DNA of 34,645 bases from an uncultured Oscillospiraceae bacterium (GCA_900552285.1 URYV01000002.1:1-34645); one strand, 5' to 3'. Positions 1 to 8,961 are shown, numbered from the stretch's first letter. A program made the numbers and translations. The notes: a model not told the origin generated them from the sequence alone.

Positions 1-62
1 GGAATCGAACCAGTGACACGTGGATTTTCAGTCCACTGCTCTACCAACTGAGCTACAGAGCC
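1..62 (-). tRNA. tRNA-Phe (GAA), 3' end cut by the window edge
   Basis: Read on the minus strand the gene starts with the acceptor strand GGCTCTG at 62-56, followed by a D-arm GCTCAGTTGGTAGAGC. The anticodon stem is GTGGA/TCCAC around the loop CTGAAAA, giving anticodon GAA. The T-arm begins (GGTTCGATTCC) but the last 14 or so bases, including the 3' acceptor strand, lie beyond position 1. It is 5 bases downstream of tRNA-Asp and should be co-transcribed with it. Confidence 0.95.
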
Positions 63-67
63 GGAAA

Positions 68-144
68 TGGCGACCCGGATGGGACTCGAACCCACGACCT
101 CTAGCGTGACAGGCTAGCGTTCTAACCAGCTGAACTACCGGGCC
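68..144 (-). tRNA. tRNA-Asp (GTC)
   Basis: The complete cloverleaf is visible on the minus strand. Acceptor strands GGCCCGG and CCGGGTC pair with one G-U. The anticodon stem CTAGC/GCTAG encloses the loop CTGTCAC, anticodon GTC. The T-arm loop is TTCGAGT, and the discriminator G is followed by an encoded CCA (68-70 on the plus strand). The sequence resembles bacterial tRNA-Asp throughout. Confidence 0.97.
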
Positions 145-185
145 ACATGCCTTTGGCGATGTGTTCAACTCACAACCGCTCCACT

Positions 186-214
186 ATTATAATAACTATA
201 GGAGCATTTGTCAA
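186..214 (-). promoter_or_regulatory. Consensus SigA promoter of the tRNA-Asp/tRNA-Phe operon
   Basis: On the minus strand TTGACA (214-209) and TATAAT (191-186) are separated by exactly 17 bases, a perfect match to the vegetative consensus. The predicted start near 179 leaves a leader of about 35 bases before tRNA-Asp at 144. A strong constitutive promoter fits stable RNA genes. Confidence 0.9.
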
Positions 215-253
215 GAGAAATTTTCAAAATTCGCCGTTTTTTTATTTTTCGGC

Positions 254-1279
254 CTATATAAGCCGGATGAGAGCCGCCGCGTCTTTCGCTGAAGTGGCAA
301 AGGATGTCACAAATCTGACAACCGAGCGCCCGTTATGCCGCTTTTGCCAAACTCCGAAAACAACCTTTTCCGACAGCTCCTTTATTTTTTCGTCGCTCAT
401 TATGACAAAAATCTGATTTGTGGGGTTTTGTGCATAAAACTCATAGCCCTTTTCGGCAAAACCGTTTCTTATGATTTCGGCGGTTTCAAGAGCGTTTTTC
501 GCAAGCCTTTCATAAAGGCGGTCGGTAAAAAGAGCGTTAAACTGAAGGCCGAGCAGACGCCCCTTGGCAAGGAGAGCCCCCTGCTGCTTGATATGGGTGA
601 AAAAGTGGGCGGGAGCGTTGCCCCTCGGGAAAACCACCGCTTCGCCGCAAAGAGCTCCCGCCTTGGTTCCTCCGATATAAAAAGCATCGCAAAGAGACGA
701 AATGTTTTCAAGTGTAACGTCGGCTCCCGCCGCAGTAACCCCGCAAAGAAGGCGGGCACCGTCGATATAAAGAGGCAGACCGAATTTTTCGCATATGCCG
801 TGTATTTCCTCAAGCTCGGCCGCCGAATAGAGAGTTCCGTACTCGGTGGGGTGGGAAAGATAAACCATTCCCGGGAAAACCGTATGCCCGTGATTTTTGT
901 CGGCATAAAAATCCGAAAGAAAACCTTGCAAATCCTCTGCCGAAATTTTTCCGAATTTTTCGGGAAGGGTTATAACCTTGTGCCCGGAGCTTTCAATCGC
1001 CCCCGCCTCGTGGGTGGAAACGTGAGCCGACTCGGCGGCAACGACCCCTTCAAAGGATTTAAGCAGCGCGGATATTACGGTTTTGTTGGTTTGAGTTCCG
1101 CCCGTCAGAAAAAAGATTTCGGCCCTGTCGTTTTTGAGCGCCGAACGAATCTTTTCCTTGGCTTTCGCGCAATACTCATCCTCGCCGTAGCCGGGCTGAA
1201 AAACCCCGTTGCTTTTGGCAAGGCTCTCTATTATTTCGGGAGCGGCACCCTCGGAATAGTCGTTCAAAAAGTGAAGCAT
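254..1279 (-). CDS. Low-specificity L-threonine aldolase-like PLP enzyme
   Basis: This 341-residue protein has the fold-type-I PLP layout of the threonine aldolase/beta-eliminating lyase family. It begins with a short leader ending in FLNDYSEGA, then LTGGTQTN (about 58-65, cofactor phosphate region), YIDGAR (171-176, the Asp that holds the PLP pyridine) and YIGGTKAG (201-208), where Lys206 is the predicted Schiff-base lysine. The family cleaves L-threonine or allo-threonine to glycine and acetaldehyde in the cytoplasm. It starts 18 bases after mnmA and is probably the last gene of the nadA-mnmA operon. A related beta-hydroxy amino acid lyase activity cannot be excluded from sequence. No convincing terminator follows it; downstream is the tRNA promoter. 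Confidence 0.88.
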   Translation of the reverse strand: MLHFLNDYSEGAAPEIIESLAKSNGVFQPGYGEDEYCAKAKEKIRSALKNDRAEIFFLTGGTQTNKTVISALLKSFEGVVAAESAHVSTHEAGAIESSGHKVITLPEKFGKISAEDLQGFLSDFYADKNHGHTVFPGMVYLSHPTEYGTLYSAAELEEIHGICEKFGLPLYIDGARLLCGVTAAGADVTLENISSLCDAFYIGGTKAGALCGEAVVFPRGNAPAHFFTHIKQQGALLAKGRLLGLQFNALFTDRLYERLAKNALETAEIIRNGFAEKGYEFYAQNPTNQIFVIMSDEKIKELSEKVVFGVWQKRHNGRSVVRFVTSFATSAKDAAALIRLI

Positions 1280-1297
1280 TTTCCTTTCACTCCGATG

Positions 1298-2383
1298 CTA
1301 TTCCGCCGAGATTATGGTTCCGCCGCCGAGCACGGTATCCCCGTCATAGAGAACGACGGCCTGACCCGTCGTGACGGCGCGCTGGGGCTCGTCAAAAACG
1401 ATTTTCACTCTTCCGTCAACCGAAACCTCGGCCGTGGCGGCAGCCTCCTTTGCCCTGTATCTGGGTTTTGCGGTCACCCTTGTCGGCTCCGAAAAATCGG
1501 AACCCGACACAAAGTTAAAATTGTTTGCAAAAACGGTTTTTGTATAAAGCCCGCTTTCGGGGCAAAGCACTACCCTGTTGTGCTCGATGTCCTTTTCCTT
1601 GACATAAAGGGGGGCGGGCAGGGCAAGACCGAGACCTTTTCGCTGACCCGTCGTATACCGAATAAGCCCCTTGTGACGTCCGAGCACCTTTCCGTTTTCG
1701 TCCACAAAATCGCCCTCGGGGAATTTCAGCCCCGCATAGCGCTCGATAAAGTCTCCGTAGGACTCGTTTTGGACAAAGCAAATATCCTGGCTGTCATGCT
1801 TTTTGGCGTTGACAAAGCCTCTCTGCTCGGCAAGGGCTCTTACCTCGTCCTTTGACTCGAATTCGCCGAGAGGGAAAAGGGTGCGGGCAAGCTGCTCCTG
1901 AGTCAGAAAATAAAGCACATAGGACTGGTCCTTGTCAAGATTTTTCGCCTTTTTGAGAAGATATTTACCGCTTTCCCCGTCAAACACCACCCGTGCATAG
2001 TGCCCCGTAACGATTTTGTCGAATTCAAGAAGCTCGGCTCGGTTATAAAGCTTTTCGAACTTCATAAAACGGTTGCAGTCGATACAGGGATTTGGGGTTT
2101 CGCCTTTTTTATAGCAGTCGACAAAACGGTCGATAACGCGGGAAGAAAAATCGTCGGTGAAATTAAAGACGCGGTAGGGAATTCCGAGACGGCGGCAAAC
2201 GCTTGCGGCGTCCTCCGAATCGGAAAGGGTGCAGCAGGCCTTTTCGCTTGTAACATTGACGTCGCCGTTGTCATAAAGCTTCATGGTGACGCCCATACAT
2301 TCATATCCCGCCTCAACGGTCAGGGCGGCGGCAACCGAACTGTCCACCCCGCCGCTCATGGCAATCAGCGCTTTTTTTGCCAT
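1298..2383 (-). CDS. mnmA: tRNA-specific 2-thiouridylase MnmA
   Basis: At 361 residues this is full length for MnmA, which adds sulfur to U34 of tRNA-Lys, -Glu and -Gln. The N-terminal PP-loop SGGVDSS (about 10-16) binds ATP. TPNPCIDCNRF carries the conserved catalytic cysteine (Cys103) and HDSQDICFV carries the second one (Cys202), which receives the persulfide. YTTGQRKGLG and the C-terminal beta-barrel region are present. The start codon lies one base beyond the nadA stop, so translation is probably coupled. A cysteine desulfurase, often beside mnmA in Firmicutes, is not adjacent here. Confidence 0.97.
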   Translation of the reverse strand: MAKKALIAMSGGVDSSVAAALTVEAGYECMGVTMKLYDNGDVNVTSEKACCTLSDSEDAASVCRRLGIPYRVFNFTDDFSSRVIDRFVDCYKKGETPNPCIDCNRFMKFEKLYNRAELLEFDKIVTGHYARVVFDGESGKYLLKKAKNLDKDQSYVLYFLTQEQLARTLFPLGEFESKDEVRALAEQRGFVNAKKHDSQDICFVQNESYGDFIERYAGLKFPEGDFVDENGKVLGRHKGLIRYTTGQRKGLGLALPAPLYVKEKDIEHNRVVLCPESGLYTKTVFANNFNFVSGSDFSEPTRVTAKPRYRAKEAAATAEVSVDGRVKIVFDEPQRAVTTGQAVVLYDGDTVLGGGTIISAE

Positions 2384-2384
2384 A

Positions 2385-2954
2385 TCAGCCGCCGTATTCT
2401 ATCATCTTGTCGATACATTTCTTTGCGGCAAGACGGGTCTTTTCGTCAAGAATGATTTCCTCGCCGCCCTCTTTGCAGCAATTAAGCAGGTCGGCAAGGG
2501 TGGTTATCTTCATATTGTGGCACACAAGGTCCTTTGAAAGGGGATAAAATTTCTTATCGGGGCAATCGTATTCGAGATGCTCGGTTATGCTGTTTTCGGT
2601 TCCGATTATAAATTCCTTTGCGTCGGAATTTTTCGCATATTCCATAATTCCGCTGGTGGAGCCGACATAATCGGCAAGAGCCACAACCTCGGGAATACAT
2701 TCGGGATGAACAAGGAAAAGAGCGTTCGGATGAGCCGCCTTGGCCTTTTCCACATCTCTGACCTCCATTTTCGCATGGGTCGGGCAACCGCCGTGAACCA
2801 GCTTGATGTTTTTGTCGGGAAGCTGATTTTTGATATAAGTTCCGAGGTTTATGTCGGGAATGAAAAGAATGTCCTTTTCGGGCATGGAAGTAACAATCTT
2901 CACGGCCGAGGAGGAGGTTACGCAGACGTCGCAAACGGTTTTGAGCTCGGCGGT
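2385..2954 (-). pseudogene. nadA: Quinolinate synthase NadA, 3' fragment (5' part missing)
   Basis: About 190 residues match the C-terminal two thirds of NadA, which condenses iminoaspartate with dihydroxyacetone phosphate to quinolinate for NAD synthesis. Visible motifs are TAELKTVCDVCVTSSSAVKI, FIPDINLG, HPEC, YVGSTSGI, FIIGTE and KFYPLS. Two of the three iron-sulfur cysteines known in the family (the one in HPEC and the one in the late CHNM motif) are present. The N-terminal domain with the first cysteine is absent: upstream of the TAELK codons (about 2954) the reading frame no longer resembles NadA and instead runs antisense through a Clp ATPase. The open frame to 3692 is therefore not a real extension. 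Either a deletion destroyed the gene or the assembly joined two pieces here. Confidence 0.85.
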
Positions 2955-2972
2955 GCCGCCACCTTCCCGGGC

Positions 2973-4982
2973 ATGATGAATCAGTTCTTCGGCGGAAACG
3001 CAAATCCCGAAAGCCAAGAGGAACAAGAGGTCTCCAAAGAGGCTGACGGAAAGAAAAAAGACAAAAAGAAAAACCAAAAAAAGAGAAAATACCTTAATCT
3101 TTATTGCACCGACCTTACCGGAAAGGCGAGAAGCGGCGAGCTTGACCGCATAATCGGACGGGACAGAGAGCTTTACAGGGTCATTCAAATTCTCTCCCGC
3201 CGAACCAAGAACAACCCCTGTCTGATAGGCGAACCGGGCGTCGGCAAAACCGCCATTGCAGAGGGACTTGCCCTTAAAATCGCGGCCGGCGAAGTGCCCG
3301 CAAAGCTTATGGATAAGGAAATATTCCTTCTCGACATGACCGCTCTCGTGGCGGGGACTCAGTTCAGAGGCCAGTTTGAAAGCCGCATTAAGGGGCTTAT
3401 CGACGAGGTAAAGCGCGAGGGAAATATAATTCTCTTTATAGACGAGGTTCATTCTCTTGTGGGAACGGGAGACAGCGAAGGCTCCATGAATGCCGCCAAC
3501 ATTTTGAAACCCGCCCTTTCGAGAGGTGAGGTTCAGGTTATCGGCGCCACCACCTTTAACGAATACCGCAAACACATTGAAAAGGACAGCGCTCTTGAGC
3601 GCCGGTTCCAACCCGTCAAAATCGAGGAGCCGTCGGTGGAGGACACCGTCGCCGTGCTCACGGGAATTAAGGAATACTATGAAAAATATCACGGAGTGAC
3701 CCTTTCCGACGGTATCATCCGTCAGGCCGTGACGCTTTCCGAACGATATATAAACGACAGGTTTTTGCCCGATAAGGCCATCGACCTTCTTGACGAGTCC
3801 TGCGCCTGCGCCGCGCTGAGAAATAAGGCGGCCGACAGACTTTATACCGTAAATAAGGAGCTGTCCGCCCTAAATACCGAGCTTGAGGAGCTTGAAAGCG
3901 AAACCGAAAACCCTGATTTTGAGAGGATCGCCGCCGTCAAGACCGAGCTTGCCGCAAAGGGCGGCGAGGCCGATGAGCTGGGCAAAAAGGCAAAGGGCGG
4001 AAGGGTGACCGAGGACGACCTTGCCAAGGTTATCGAGCTGTGGACCGGAATTCCCGCCGCAAAGGTCAGACAAAGCGACATAAAACGTCTTAAGGGTCTT
4101 GAGGACAGGCTTAAGGAAAAAATCATCGGACAGGACGAGGCTGTAAGCCTTGTGGCCAAGGCCGTCCGCCGCTCGAGGGTTCAGATAAGCGCAAGAAGGC
4201 GCCCCGCGTCCTTTATTTTTGCGGGCCCCACCGGTGTGGGAAAAACCGAGCTTGTCAAGGTGCTTGCCAAGGAGCTTTTCGACACCCCCGAAACGCTCAT
4301 ACGTCTTGATATGTCCGAGTTTATGGAAAAACATTCGGTGTCGAGAATAATCGGTTCTCCTCCCGGATATGTGGGCTATGACGAGGCGGGACAGCTCACC
4401 GAAAAGGTGAGAAGAAAGCCCTATTCGGTCATACTTTTCGACGAAATCGAAAAGGCTCATCCCGACGTTATGAACATTCTTCTTCAAATTCTCGACGACG
4501 GCCGCATAACCGACGCCCACGGCAGAACCGTCGGGTTTGAAAACACCGTCATTGTCATGACCACAAACGCCGGAAGCGGAGCGGGTACAAGCCTCGGTTT
4601 CGGCCAAAGTGTCAGTCAGATGTCCTCCGACAAGACCATGAAGGCTCTCAAGGGATTCCTTCGCCCCGAGTTTATCGGAAGGGTCGACGAGGTTGTCTGT
4701 TTCAATCCGCTGACCCTTGAGGACTATGAAAAAATCGCAGGACTTATGCTTTCAGAACTTAAAGAGCCGCTTGCCGAAAAGGGCTACACTCTTTCGTGGG
4801 ACGAACAAGTCGAAAAGTCTCTTGCAAAGGAGGCTTTCGGCGGAACGAGAGGAGCGAGAGACCTGAGAAACGCCGTCAGAAGAGAGGTGGAGGACAAAAT
4901 AGCCTCCGCCATAATCGACAACTGCGACGAGGAAATTTCGGGCTTTGTGCTCGACGCCGACGGAGTAAAGGTCGTAAAATAA
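2973..4982 (+). CDS. Clp/Hsp100 ATPase subunit (ClpC-like), N-terminus missing
   Basis: A two-AAA+ unfoldase that feeds ClpP-type proteases. After a charged lysine-rich linker it has the first nucleotide-binding domain (GEPGVGKT, then IILFIDEVHSL), a coiled middle region (about 290-345), and the second domain (GPTGVGKTE, VILFDEIEKAHPDV). LGF near the end of the second domain fits the ClpP-docking tripeptide. Related Clostridia proteins carry an N-terminal domain, often with a zinc motif, before this linker, but here similarity begins within the linker. The ATG at 2973 is the first plausible start (669 residues), yet it has no ribosome site, consistent with a 5' truncation at the join with nadA. 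The frame is open upstream to 2577 only as antisense of nadA. Confidence 0.85.
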   Translation: MMNQFFGGNANPESQEEQEVSKEADGKKKDKKKNQKKRKYLNLYCTDLTGKARSGELDRIIGRDRELYRVIQILSRRTKNNPCLIGEPGVGKTAIAEGLALKIAAGEVPAKLMDKEIFLLDMTALVAGTQFRGQFESRIKGLIDEVKREGNIILFIDEVHSLVGTGDSEGSMNAANILKPALSRGEVQVIGATTFNEYRKHIEKDSALERRFQPVKIEEPSVEDTVAVLTGIKEYYEKYHGVTLSDGIIRQAVTLSERYINDRFLPDKAIDLLDESCACAALRNKAADRLYTVNKELSALNTELEELESETENPDFERIAAVKTELAAKGGEADELGKKAKGGRVTEDDLAKVIELWTGIPAAKVRQSDIKRLKGLEDRLKEKIIGQDEAVSLVAKAVRRSRVQISARRRPASFIFAGPTGVGKTELVKVLAKELFDTPETLIRLDMSEFMEKHSVSRIIGSPPGYVGYDEAGQLTEKVRRKPYSVILFDEIEKAHPDVMNILLQILDDGRITDAHGRTVGFENTVIVMTTNAGSGAGTSLGFGQSVSQMSSDKTMKALKGFLRPEFIGRVDEVVCFNPLTLEDYEKIAGLMLSELKEPLAEKGYTLSWDEQVEKSLAKEAFGGTRGARDLRNAVRREVEDKIASAIIDNCDEEISGFVLDADGVKVVK

Positions 4983-4983
4983 A

Positions 4984-5031
4984 ATTAAGCCGAACGGAAA
5001 ATTTCTTTCCGTTCGGCTTTTCTTAATTTTT
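4984..5031. terminator. Bidirectional Rho-independent terminator
   Basis: A 14-bp perfect stem (4987-5000 pairing with 5006-5019) with loop ATTTC is flanked by T-rich sequence on the right and A-rich sequence on the left. It can therefore end both the plus-strand clp gene and the minus-strand U32 operon that converges on it. Confidence 0.92.
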
Positions 5032-6222
5032 GGGGAGCCGCAAAATGTCGCCGCTTGACAGTTCAAACGGACACGGGATTTTGACGATTTCCTGCGCATG
5101 GGGGGCGCTTTGAACGCTCTCTCCGTCTGAATTGACTATTTCGCCGACCTTAAAGCTTTTTCCGAAGATGTCGGGGGAAAGAATTTCAAGTGTGTCACCC
5201 ACCGAAAATTTGCCCCTTTGCTCCGCCGTGAGAATTCCGTTTTCAAAGCCCTTTACCACTCCCGCAAAGGTACATTCGCTTATATAAGGAACCTGCTCGT
5301 CGGGACGGTATTTTTTAAGCTCTCCGAGGTAAAATCCCGTGCAGTAGGGACGGTGGCTTATGCAGTCAAGCTCGTGATTAAGTGCGTCAAGGTCGGTACA
5401 GCCGTCAAGTCTTTTTCGATAGGCCGAAACGACGGTGGCGACGTAGTACGGCGTTTTCATGCGGCCCTCGATTTTAAATGAGGTAATTCCCGCCGCCGTC
5501 ATGTCGTCGATAATATCCATGCAGTTCATGTCTCTCGAGCTTAAAATGTTGGTGCCGGAGTCTGTTTCTTCAATTTGAAAAAACTCCCCCGGCCGTTTCA
5601 TTTCGGTGATGTGATAGCTCCATCGGCAGGGCTGGGTACATTCGCCGCGGTTGCCGCTGCGCCCCGAAAGATAGGGGCTTAAAAAGCACCGTCCCGAATA
5701 GGACATACACATGGCGCCGTGAACAAAGGCCTCGATCTCCATGTCGTCGGGGATTTTACTTCTCATTTCGGCAATTTCCTCAAGAGTCATTTCCCGTCCG
5801 GTGACGATTCTTTTGGCTCCCATATTGTAGTAGGCGAGAGCCGTGGCATAGTTTTGGCAGTTGGCCTGGGTGCTTATGTGGATTTCGAGGTCTGCAGCAG
5901 CCTCCTTTATTGCGCAAACCGCCCCGAGATCCGACACAATAACGGCGTCAACGGATAAATCGTAAAGCCTTTTTGCATAGGATTTTATTTGCTCGATTTC
6001 GCCGTTTTTGGCAAAGGAGTTGACCGTGACGTAAAGCTTTTTGCCGAGTGAATGGGTTTCCTTCACAGCCTGTGCGATACTTTCCTCCGAAAAGGCCGAG
6101 GCGCTTGCCCGAAGCTGCATAAAGGGGCCTCCGATATAAACCGCGTCGGCTCCGAAACGCAGCGCCGTTCTTAGGGTTTCCATGTCTCCCGCAGGAGCGA
6201 GCAATTCGGTTTTTTTCATCAT
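5023..6222 (-). CDS. U32 family protein, TrhP-like (tRNA U34 hydroxylation)
   Basis: This 399-residue protein opens with ELLAPAGDMETL and carries the U32 signature EAFVHGAMCMSYSGRCFLS, followed by NRGECTQPCRW, RPGEFF and SFKIEGRMK. The order and spacing match TrhP (YegQ) and B. subtilis YrrO-type proteins, which are needed for prephenate-dependent 5-hydroxyuridine at tRNA position 34. Cys172, 179, 195, 199 and 234 cluster as in U32 proteins that bind a 4Fe-4S cluster. The older label 'collagenase-like peptidase U32' is less likely to describe its role. Its start overlaps the end of the upstream U32 gene by four bases (ATGA), so the two are translationally coupled. The TrhP assignment is family inference. 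Confidence 0.85.
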   Translation of the reverse strand: MMKKTELLAPAGDMETLRTALRFGADAVYIGGPFMQLRASASAFSEESIAQAVKETHSLGKKLYVTVNSFAKNGEIEQIKSYAKRLYDLSVDAVIVSDLGAVCAIKEAAADLEIHISTQANCQNYATALAYYNMGAKRIVTGREMTLEEIAEMRSKIPDDMEIEAFVHGAMCMSYSGRCFLSPYLSGRSGNRGECTQPCRWSYHITEMKRPGEFFQIEETDSGTNILSSRDMNCMDIIDDMTAAGITSFKIEGRMKTPYYVATVVSAYRKRLDGCTDLDALNHELDCISHRPYCTGFYLGELKKYRPDEQVPYISECTFAGVVKGFENGILTAEQRGKFSVGDTLEILSPDIFGKSFKVGEIVNSDGESVQSAPHAQEIVKIPCPFELSSGDILRLPKN

Positions 6223-8237
6223 AACAACTCCCTGAAATAAAGTCCGCCTGTTTTTTCTCCCGAAAGGGAGGTGCCGCTTTTATAAGCGTCGAATATTTGC
6301 CTGCACTTTTCCGGCGTCTCGGTTGTGAAATACAGCGTCATAAAGTCAATTCCGCGAATTTCTTTTCCGCAAAGCACAAGCGGTCGGGAATTGAGTAGTG
6401 TGGAATAGCGTTTTGACGAGCAGAGAACGGGAAAATCTATGCCCTTGCGGTCGGTGAGGGTGTTTAACCCGGGGCAGCCGCCGCAGCCGTTTTGCCTTTT
6501 TGCCGGGCAGTTTCGGAAACGCATGAGCGGAAGGTATCCGTAGCCGATAATTCCTCTTTCGACGCTGCCGCCGAGGTTTTCGATGCTCTTTGCGTCAAGT
6601 TCAAAGGAAACGGTGGCCGAACCGACGCCGAGCTCTTCAAGGCTTTTCAGAGAAAGGGAATTGAGAATGTTAAGCCCGTGACCGCAATGTATTTTAAAGC
6701 CGTGCTTTTTCGCAAGATATATTCCGCCGATGTTTTCGGTCGAAAGTGTTGTTATGCCGAGGCTTTTGAGCTTTTCAAGCTTTTCTTCGAGGTCTTTGCG
6801 GTCAAAGGTGAGGGCGGGAAGTTCTCCGTAAAGAAATTCGCCGAAATCTTCCGCTTTTTCGGGGCTTTCGAGAATTCTGTCAACGGAAAGAATGTAGCCT
6901 TCGGCGGTTTTCACGCTTTCAAGCTGCGCAAAGCTTTCCCCTCGGATAATGTATCTGCATTTTCCTGCGGCATGGGCCTTTTGAGTGAAATCGCAGTCGG
7001 TAAATTTATGAGCCGTTACGGCCGCAAAAAGCTCCGATTGCTTTTTGACCGCCTCTCGGCGCAGGGCGTTTAATGCGGGCAGCGGCAGCATGAGATTTTC
7101 GCCGCAGTCAAGCTCGAAATTATCTATAAAGAAGGGAGTCCCTCCGGTCTTTGAAATCTGCTTTTTTGCCGTTTGGGCGTCGAGCGGGCGGTTGACCGCA
7201 GGGAAAGGAACCGCTCCGAATGCCGTTACCGTACCCTTTTCCGAGGTAAGCGTTAAAGAGGAGGGCGTGTTTTCCTTTACGGTCAGGAATGCGTCGAGAG
7301 GCAGCCGCTTATATTCGTTTTTATAAAGCTCCGACAGCTTTGAAAACACCTTTTCGGCCGACACAACGTCGTCCTTTGTTCTGTGTCCGAACATTTCAAG
7401 ATTTCTTTGCCCGGTTATATATCCGTCTGTAAAGCCGCTTCGGGAAAACACCTTTCTTAAGGTGTCAAGGTCGGGCTTTTGCCCGTTTTTCGCCGCGATG
7501 CAGGCGTTCACCGCCGCCGCGACATATTCGGGACGTTTCATGCGCCCTTCGATTTTAAAGGAGCATACGCCCGCCTTTTCAAGCTCTTTTATATATTCAA
7601 TATGGCACATATCCTTGAGCGAAAGGGCAAAATGCCGTTCACCCGATTTAAAATCAAGTCGGCAGGGCTGGGCGCAAAGGCCGCGGTTGCCGCTTCGCCC
7701 CCCGAGCATGGATGAAAGGTAGCAGCAGCCCGACACCGACATACAAAGAGCCCCGTGAATGAAAACCTCCGTTTCAAGAGAGGTGTTTTTGGCAATATGT
7801 TCGATTTCCGAAAGGGAAAGCTCACGGGAGAGAACGACTCGGGAAAATCCCATGCTCTCAAGCTGCTTTGCGCCGTAAATGTCATGAACGGCAAGCTGCG
7901 TTGAGGCGTGCAGCGAAAGATTCGGCACACATTCTTTAAGTATTTTTGCGGCGCCGAGATCCTGAACAATGACGGCGTCGGCACCCGAATTTGCAATTTC
8001 CTTTGCAAGGGAGATAAGCCGTTCGGTTTCTCTGTCGGTGAAAAGTGTGTTTAGGGTGATGTGGGCCTTGACCCCGCGCTCATGGCAGTATTTCACCGTG
8101 TCGTAAAGCGAGTCGAAATTTTCGGCGTTTCTGCGCGCGTTAAAGTCCTTTGCGCCGAAGTATACTGCGTCGGCACCCGAACGCACGGCGGCCTCAAGCT
8201 GTTTGCGCCCTCCCACGGGCGCCAGTATCTCAGTCAT
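6219..8237 (-). CDS. U32 family protein with extended C-terminal domain (RlhA-like)
   Basis: A 672-residue U32 protein: TEILAPVGG at the start, FIHGALCMSVSGCCYLS around residue 165, NRGLCAQPCRL and SFKIEGRMKRPEY, then a long DUF3656-type extension ending with a cysteine cluster (NGCGGCPG) and DRKGIDFPVLC. Length and architecture resemble RlhA/YdcP, involved in 5-hydroxycytidine formation in 23S rRNA, but other long U32 proteins of Firmicutes share this form, so the substrate is uncertain. I place the start at the ATG at 8237 because GGGGAGGAG lies about 8 bases upstream and the conserved N-terminus begins there; the open frame reaches 8309. It overlaps the end of comF by 8 bases and couples to the next U32 gene. 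Confidence 0.85.
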   Translation of the reverse strand: MTEILAPVGGRKQLEAAVRSGADAVYFGAKDFNARRNAENFDSLYDTVKYCHERGVKAHITLNTLFTDRETERLISLAKEIANSGADAVIVQDLGAAKILKECVPNLSLHASTQLAVHDIYGAKQLESMGFSRVVLSRELSLSEIEHIAKNTSLETEVFIHGALCMSVSGCCYLSSMLGGRSGNRGLCAQPCRLDFKSGERHFALSLKDMCHIEYIKELEKAGVCSFKIEGRMKRPEYVAAAVNACIAAKNGQKPDLDTLRKVFSRSGFTDGYITGQRNLEMFGHRTKDDVVSAEKVFSKLSELYKNEYKRLPLDAFLTVKENTPSSLTLTSEKGTVTAFGAVPFPAVNRPLDAQTAKKQISKTGGTPFFIDNFELDCGENLMLPLPALNALRREAVKKQSELFAAVTAHKFTDCDFTQKAHAAGKCRYIIRGESFAQLESVKTAEGYILSVDRILESPEKAEDFGEFLYGELPALTFDRKDLEEKLEKLKSLGITTLSTENIGGIYLAKKHGFKIHCGHGLNILNSLSLKSLEELGVGSATVSFELDAKSIENLGGSVERGIIGYGYLPLMRFRNCPAKRQNGCGGCPGLNTLTDRKGIDFPVLCSSKRYSTLLNSRPLVLCGKEIRGIDFMTLYFTTETPEKCRQIFDAYKSGTSLSGEKTGGLYFRELL

Positions 8238-8961
8238 TTTCCTGCTCCTCCCCGCCGCTGAAAACGGCCTTTGCCGCCACGGCGCAAAACACCTTGTATG
8301 CGCCTGCAAGCTTCATCATTTTCGCACATTCGTTCACGGTGGAACCCGTTGTCATTACGTCGTCGATCAGCAGCACCGTTCTTGCGAAAACCATGTCGGT
8401 ATCTGCCTCGAAAACGCCGAATATGTTGCCGTTTCTCAGCGCCTTGGGAAGTGACCGCTGGGGAACCGTGTCATAAATTTTTGAAAGAGCGTTTTGCTCA
8501 AAAGGAACGCCAAGCTTTTTGGAAACCGCCTTTGCAAGAAGTCTTGCGGGACTGTATCCCCTTGACGCAAATTCCCTTTTGGTCACGGGAACGCAGGTTA
8601 TAAAGTCGGGGAGGGGAAAACCGGAGGCCGAATAGGCCGAAACAATGCGGCTTGCGAGAAAATCGGCCGGCTGAAGATTGCCCTTCGCCTTAAAAGTCCT
8701 CACGGCGTTTTTTACCGCTCCGTCGTAAATAAAGGCCGAAACGGCGCCGTCGAATTCGAAGGCGCCGTTTTTGCAGGTGCAAAGCTCTTTCGGAGCTCCG
8801 CAGTTTTTGCAGGCGTCGGCCAGGTCGATTTCGGTCTTGCAAAGGGACTCGGCGCAGGAGGGACAAAGGTCGCTTCCGAATGATATGACCCGATCACAGC
8901 CTATACAGCGGGACGGGAAAAGAATTCTTAAAAAACGTTCTTTTAACTTCATAAACAACAT
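8230..8961 (-). CDS. comF: ComF family phosphoribosyltransferase-like protein
   Basis: A 243-residue ComF-type protein. The N-terminus has a double zinc-finger arrangement (Cys19/22, 33/36, 51/54, 61/63), followed by the phosphoribosyltransferase fold with the PRPP loop VLLIDDVMTTGST near residue 200. Family members include B. subtilis ComFC, needed for uptake of transforming DNA. The ATG at 8961 is preferred over the open frame to 9015 because GAGGAG lies 7 bases upstream. It is the first gene of the comF-U32-U32 operon. No other competence genes are in the window, so a role in DNA uptake here is only family inference. I could not find a convincing promoter in the 185-base gap upstream. Confidence 0.9.
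   Translation of the reverse strand: MLFMKLKERFLRILFPSRCIGCDRVISFGSDLCPSCAESLCKTEIDLADACKNCGAPKELCTCKNGAFEFDGAVSAFIYDGAVKNAVRTFKAKGNLQPADFLASRIVSAYSASGFPLPDFITCVPVTKREFASRGYSPARLLAKAVSKKLGVPFEQNALSKIYDTVPQRSLPKALRNGNIFGVFEADTDMVFARTVLLIDDVMTTGSTVNECAKMMKLAGAYKVFCAVAAKAVFSGGEEQEND

Noticed and set aside
215..253. Rho-independent terminator behind the threonine-aldolase-like gene
   Set aside because: Only a 4-bp stem around an A-rich loop could be drawn, and there is no proper tail.
335..1855. 506-codon open frame on the plus strand opposite ltaE and mnmA
   Set aside because: It is antisense to two well-recognised genes, its protein resembles nothing, and it has no ribosome site. Codon bias keeps the opposite frame open.
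2577..2972. N-terminal extension of the Clp ATPase back to 2577
   Set aside because: This stretch is the antisense of the nadA fragment; it does not resemble a Clp N-terminal domain and has no ribosome site.
5023..8237. Annotating the two U32 genes as secreted collagenases
   Set aside because: There are no signal peptides, and the cysteine patterns match cytoplasmic RNA-hydroxylation members of the family.
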